NCBI GenBank assembly: GCA_038226665.1 | Contig: JBBRQI010000003.1 | Span: forward strand, 114,176 to 178,175 | DNA: 64,000 bases | From: SZAS-103 sp038226665 | GTDB taxonomy: Bacteria; Pseudomonadota; Gammaproteobacteria; Xanthomonadales; Xanthomonadaceae | Direction of reading: 5' to 3' | In this document: piece after piece, positions 61,704-64,000 of the stretch | Layout of the letters: every line of letters begins with the position of its first letter | Position numbering within the stretch: the stretch's first letter is position 1 | Translations under genes and position numbers: made by a program | The notes under the pieces: model-generated | Seen by the model: the letters and a program-made list of their open reading frames with translations, nothing else | What the model was told of the DNA's origin: nothing | Database searches by the model: none

Positions 61704-62936
61704 ATGGCACGCGTAGACAAGAAGTTGACGGTCGTCGGTGCGCGGAATCAGAAGGAACCGGGGCGGTACAACGATGGAGGGGGTCTCTACCTCTTGGTGA
61801 AGCCGGGCGGCGGGAAATATTGGATGTTCCGCTTCCGCGACCGGGTGACCAGCAAGCACCGTGACAAGGGTCTCGGCTCATGCGCCGACGTTACCTTGGC
61901 TGACGCCCGCGACAAGGCCGCTGAGTGTCGTTCCAGCCTTCGCAGCGGCATCGACCCGATTGATGCGACTAAGCAGGCTCGCGACGATGCGAGGGTTGCG
62001 AAGGCAAAGGAAATGACATTCGGGGCGTGTGCCACGCTGCTCATCGAAGCGAAGAAAGCAGGCTGGCGCAATGCGAAGCACGCGGCGCAGTGGACTTCCA
62101 CAATTGACACCTACTGTGCCGACCTGAAGCCGTTGCCGGTCGCGAGAATCGACACCGACTTGGTGAGCAAGGCCCTTGACCCGATATGGACGACCAAGAC
62201 GGAAACAGCAACGCGCGTGCGGCAACGCATCGAAGCAGTTTTGGATTGGGCGGCTGCCCGGAAGTACCGGAGCGGCGACAATCCGGCGCGCTGGAAAGGG
62301 CATCTCCAGTCCCTGCTCGCGCCGCCCGCTAAATTAAAGAACGTGCAGCATCGCCCTGCGCTACCGTATGAAGGAATTGCGGAATTCGTGGCGCATCTTG
62401 GAACGTCCAGCGGGCTGGCGTCGAAGGCTCTGACTCTACAAATTCTCACTGGTACGAGGCCCAATGAGGCCATCGCGGCGCGCTGGAGCGAATTCGATTT
62501 TACGAAGAACATCTGGACGATTCCGCATGACCGCATGAAGGCCAATCAGGAACACAAGGTGCCACTCGCTCCTCAGGTCGTTACCTTGCTCAAGGCAATT
62601 CCTCGCGCCGATGGCGACTTCGTTTTTCCCGGCAAGCCCGACAGGCATATGACCACGGCGGCGACGTTGAAACTGCTTCAGTCATTGCACCCTGAGAAGA
62701 CCTGTCACGGCTTCCGCAGCACGTTCCGCGATTGGGCCGCAGATTGCACCAGCTATCCCCGCGATGTCGCTGAAGCCGCGCTGGCTCACGCAATCAAGGA
62801 CAAGACCGAAGCTGCTTACCGTCGGACGACGATGATGGAGAAGCGCACCAACCTGATGAAGGACTGGGCGACGTTCTGCCACACGCCTATGCAGCACAGC
62901 GCCACCGTGACGCCCATCCGCAAGCGAGCAAAGTAA
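61704..62936 (+). CDS. int: Tyrosine recombinase (integrase) of a genomic island
   Basis: 410 residues. An N-terminal arm-binding DUF4102-type domain (VGARNQKEPGRYNDGGGLYLLVKPGG) and a core-binding domain precede the catalytic domain. The catalytic residues are Arg in TGTRPNEA, His-x-x-Arg in CHGFRSTFRDWA, a second His in AALAHAI and the nucleophile Tyr in EAAYRRTT. Such enzymes insert phage-like islands at one site. It points into the element, whose right end is outside the window. Confidence 0.93.
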   Translation: MARVDKKLTVVGARNQKEPGRYNDGGGLYLLVKPGGGKYWMFRFRDRVTSKHRDKGLGSCADVTLADARDKAAECRSSLRSGIDPIDATKQARDDARVAKAKEMTFGACATLLIEAKKAGWRNAKHAAQWTSTIDTYCADLKPLPVARIDTDLVSKALDPIWTTKTETATRVRQRIEAVLDWAAARKYRSGDNPARWKGHLQSLLAPPAKLKNVQHRPALPYEGIAEFVAHLGTSSGLASKALTLQILTGTRPNEAIAARWSEFDFTKNIWTIPHDRMKANQEHKVPLAPQVVTLLKAIPRADGDFVFPGKPDRHMTTAATLKLLQSLHPEKTCHGFRSTFRDWAADCTSYPRDVAEAALAHAIKDKTEAAYRRTTMMEKRTNLMKDWATFCHTPMQHSATVTPIRKRAK

Positions 62937-62967
62937 CGCCATACTTCGCAGACGTTCCCTGCGAAGG

Positions 62968-63729
62968 ATGTCTGCGATGTTCGATGACTTTATCGTGTTT
63001 CAGATCGATTCCGGCGTCGTCTCCAGCACCAGCCCGCTGCCCACGTACTTCCATCGAATTGCTACGAGTGCGTATCAGGCGGTACGGCTAGTCGGCGGCG
63101 TCGATGTGGAACAGTCCAAGATCGTCGAGATGGTGACGCGGTGCCTTCGCATTTTGGAACAACGCGGGTGGGATCGGCCGGCCGAAAGGCAGCGCGTCGA
63201 TAAGATTTCCAGCCTTACGGCATACGCACGGGACGCTGAGGAAGTCGCATTCCTGATCGATGCAATACATCGTCCCGACTGCTATGACCGCACGTGGGAG
63301 GGGACGTTGCATGGCATCGACGAGATACAGCCGTCGCAGATGCTCGCAGCATATTGTCTGATGAAGACCGACCTGTCCGCTGCCGCGTACCTCACAGGCG
63401 AGACCGACATTGCAATGCAGATGCTCGCCGAAGCATGTGTGGTGACCGCCGCGTATGGATTCAGCTGGGGCTTCACCGACCGTACCGAAATGGCCCAATC
63501 AGACGGAGCGATGGCATCGTGGCGGCGCTGGGAACCTCTCAAGGAAGTCGAAGGCCGGGCCATCGAGCTGTACCAGAAGGGCCAGTGGAAGAGCATGCGG
63601 CAGTGTGCGATCAAGATTCAGAAAGAAATACATGAACTGGCGGCGTCAAAGAATATCAAGCTGAGTAACGAAAACGCCGAGCGCACGATCTACGAGTGGA
63701 TCAGAGCGGCGAAAAAGCGTGCCGGATAG
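62968..63729 (+). CDS. Unknown island-encoded protein
   Basis: 253 residues from ATG 62968; a GAAGGA ribosome-binding site directly before this ATG fits better the in-frame ATG at 62977 (three residues shorter). Mostly helical with no membrane segment or catalytic motif that I recognise (RCLRILEQRGWDRPAERQR, LAAYCLMKTDLSAAAYL). The last 60 residues (LYQKGQWKSMRQCAIKIQKEI...ENAERTIYEWIRAAKKRAG) look like a DNA-binding-type helical end. It follows the integrase by 31 nt and is probably co-transcribed. Function unknown. Confidence 0.65.
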   Translation: MSAMFDDFIVFQIDSGVVSSTSPLPTYFHRIATSAYQAVRLVGGVDVEQSKIVEMVTRCLRILEQRGWDRPAERQRVDKISSLTAYARDAEEVAFLIDAIHRPDCYDRTWEGTLHGIDEIQPSQMLAAYCLMKTDLSAAAYLTGETDIAMQMLAEACVVTAAYGFSWGFTDRTEMAQSDGAMASWRRWEPLKEVEGRAIELYQKGQWKSMRQCAIKIQKEIHELAASKNIKLSNENAERTIYEWIRAAKKRAG

Positions 63730-63750
63730 CCCCATACGGTGTACTGAATA

Positions 63751-63774
63751 GGGCTAGAAAAATACGCCTAGCCC
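63751..63774. repeat. Inverted repeat after the unknown island gene
   Basis: GGGCTAG (63751-63757) and CTAGCCC (63768-63774) pair around a 10-nt AT-rich loop, 21 nt after the stop. It may be a terminator without a strong T-run or a protein site. Confidence 0.5.
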
Positions 63775-63812
63775 CACGGCTAATATCGAGGTTATTACCA
63801 TGCTGGGATGAT

Positions 63813-63846
63813 CCTGTTTGTCCGCAACGACGCGGCGTCAAACAGG
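63813..63846. repeat. Inverted repeat before the excisionase-like gene
   Basis: CCTGTTTG (63813-63820) and CAAACAGG (63839-63846) are perfectly complementary with an 18-nt interior. The right arm overlaps the AGGA ribosome-binding site of the next gene, so the hairpin could hide that site or act as an operator. Confidence 0.6.
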
Positions 63847-63854
63847 AAAGCAAT

Positions 63855-64000
63855 ATGCAAAACTACAATGCCGTAGCCTTCGCCCCGCTCGTTCCAGCCT
63901 GCGTTGCACACGGGATTTGCCGGTCGGTCGCATTCCAGCTTGCAGCAGCAGGAAAGCTAGAAACATTCCTCATCGGCAAGCGCCGGTACGTCGTCCTGAG
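63855..64000 (+). CDS. Excisionase/AlpA-like helix-turn-helix protein (cut by window end)
   Basis: Partial; 48 residues from ATG 63855, preceded by AGGAAAG. The sequence FAPLVPACVAHGICRSVAF followed by AAAGKLETFLIGKRRYV has the winged-helix/excisionase pattern (a helix-turn-helix ending in a G-K-R-R-Y beta hairpin) of small DNA-binding proteins of integrative elements. Such proteins control integrase direction or island genes. The 3' end is outside the window. Confidence 0.65.
   Translation, partial: MQNYNAVAFAPLVPACVAHGICRSVAFQLAAAGKLETFLIGKRRYVVL

Noticed and set aside
63751..63846. Two inverted repeats considered as a small CRISPR-like or attachment array
   Set aside because: The repeats differ from each other and there are no regular spacers; they are better read as separate hairpins.

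Overview
The window is chromosomal DNA from a GC-rich gammaproteobacterium. It most resembles the order Lysobacterales (Xanthomonadales), perhaps Rhodanobacteraceae. This is inferred from gene order (ndk-rlmN-pilW-rodZ-yfgM-bamB-der; cmk-rpsA-ihfB-lapA-lapB), a 41-residue L36 lacking zinc-ribbon cysteines, an agmatine-to-putrescine gene pair, and an ECF sigma factor beside a TPR-containing Ser/Thr kinase. No rRNA, tRNA or CRISPR array was recognised. Apart from the two ends, most of the window is core genome at high coding density.

Layout. 1-9.2 kb, minus strand: nucleotide and RNA maintenance (ndk, rlmN), pilus and cell-shape genes (pilW, rodZ), envelope assembly (yfgM-like, bamB), the GTPase der, and molybdenum cofactor genes (mobA, moeA, a rhodanese-MoeB fusion cut by the window edge). 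9.4-13.7 kb, plus strand: a TetR regulator with a good promoter and an overlapping palindrome, followed by a fadN/fadA-type beta-oxidation pair and the remnant of an outer-membrane protein. 14.0-22.4 kb, minus strand: a surface-polysaccharide set (galU, a CapD/WbpM-type epimerase, a WecA/MraY-type transferase) joined to lapB-lapA, ihfB, rpsA and cmk. 22.5-24.7 kb: a lone, AT-richer AAA ATPase with the hallmarks of the anticodon nuclease RloC. 24.9-30.5 kb: a serine hydrolase, rpmJ, a small exported protein, aguA-aguB (aguA carries an in-frame palindromic insertion) and a TraB-family membrane protein, followed by repeats. 30.7-38.5 kb: an MdtABC-like RND efflux operon of one adaptor and two permeases, with a palindromic operator candidate. 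38.8-41.6 kb: two small cytochromes c, a hypothetical membrane protein, nfuA and a pterin dehydratase.

41.6-50.4 kb is the most unusual block. It holds an OmpA-type protein, an ECF43-like sigma factor lacking the usual acidic residues of region 2.2, a Ser/Thr kinase with TPR repeats, and four genes in a row for exported proteins of mostly unknown function (an Ig-like/coiled-coil protein, a ten-cysteine protein, a second OmpA-type protein and a lipoprotein with an internal duplication). I infer that the kinase phosphorylates the sigma factor to control envelope proteins, possibly these neighbours.

50.5-61.5 kb: rluC and rne, divergent with a long rne leader; a GacA/UvrY-type response regulator; a small membrane protein; an AcpA/phospholipase-type phosphoesterase; a small unknown protein; and a membrane-bound diguanylate cyclase. 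From about 61.5 kb an integrative element begins, with a tyrosine integrase, an unknown cargo gene and an excisionase-like gene cut by the window edge.
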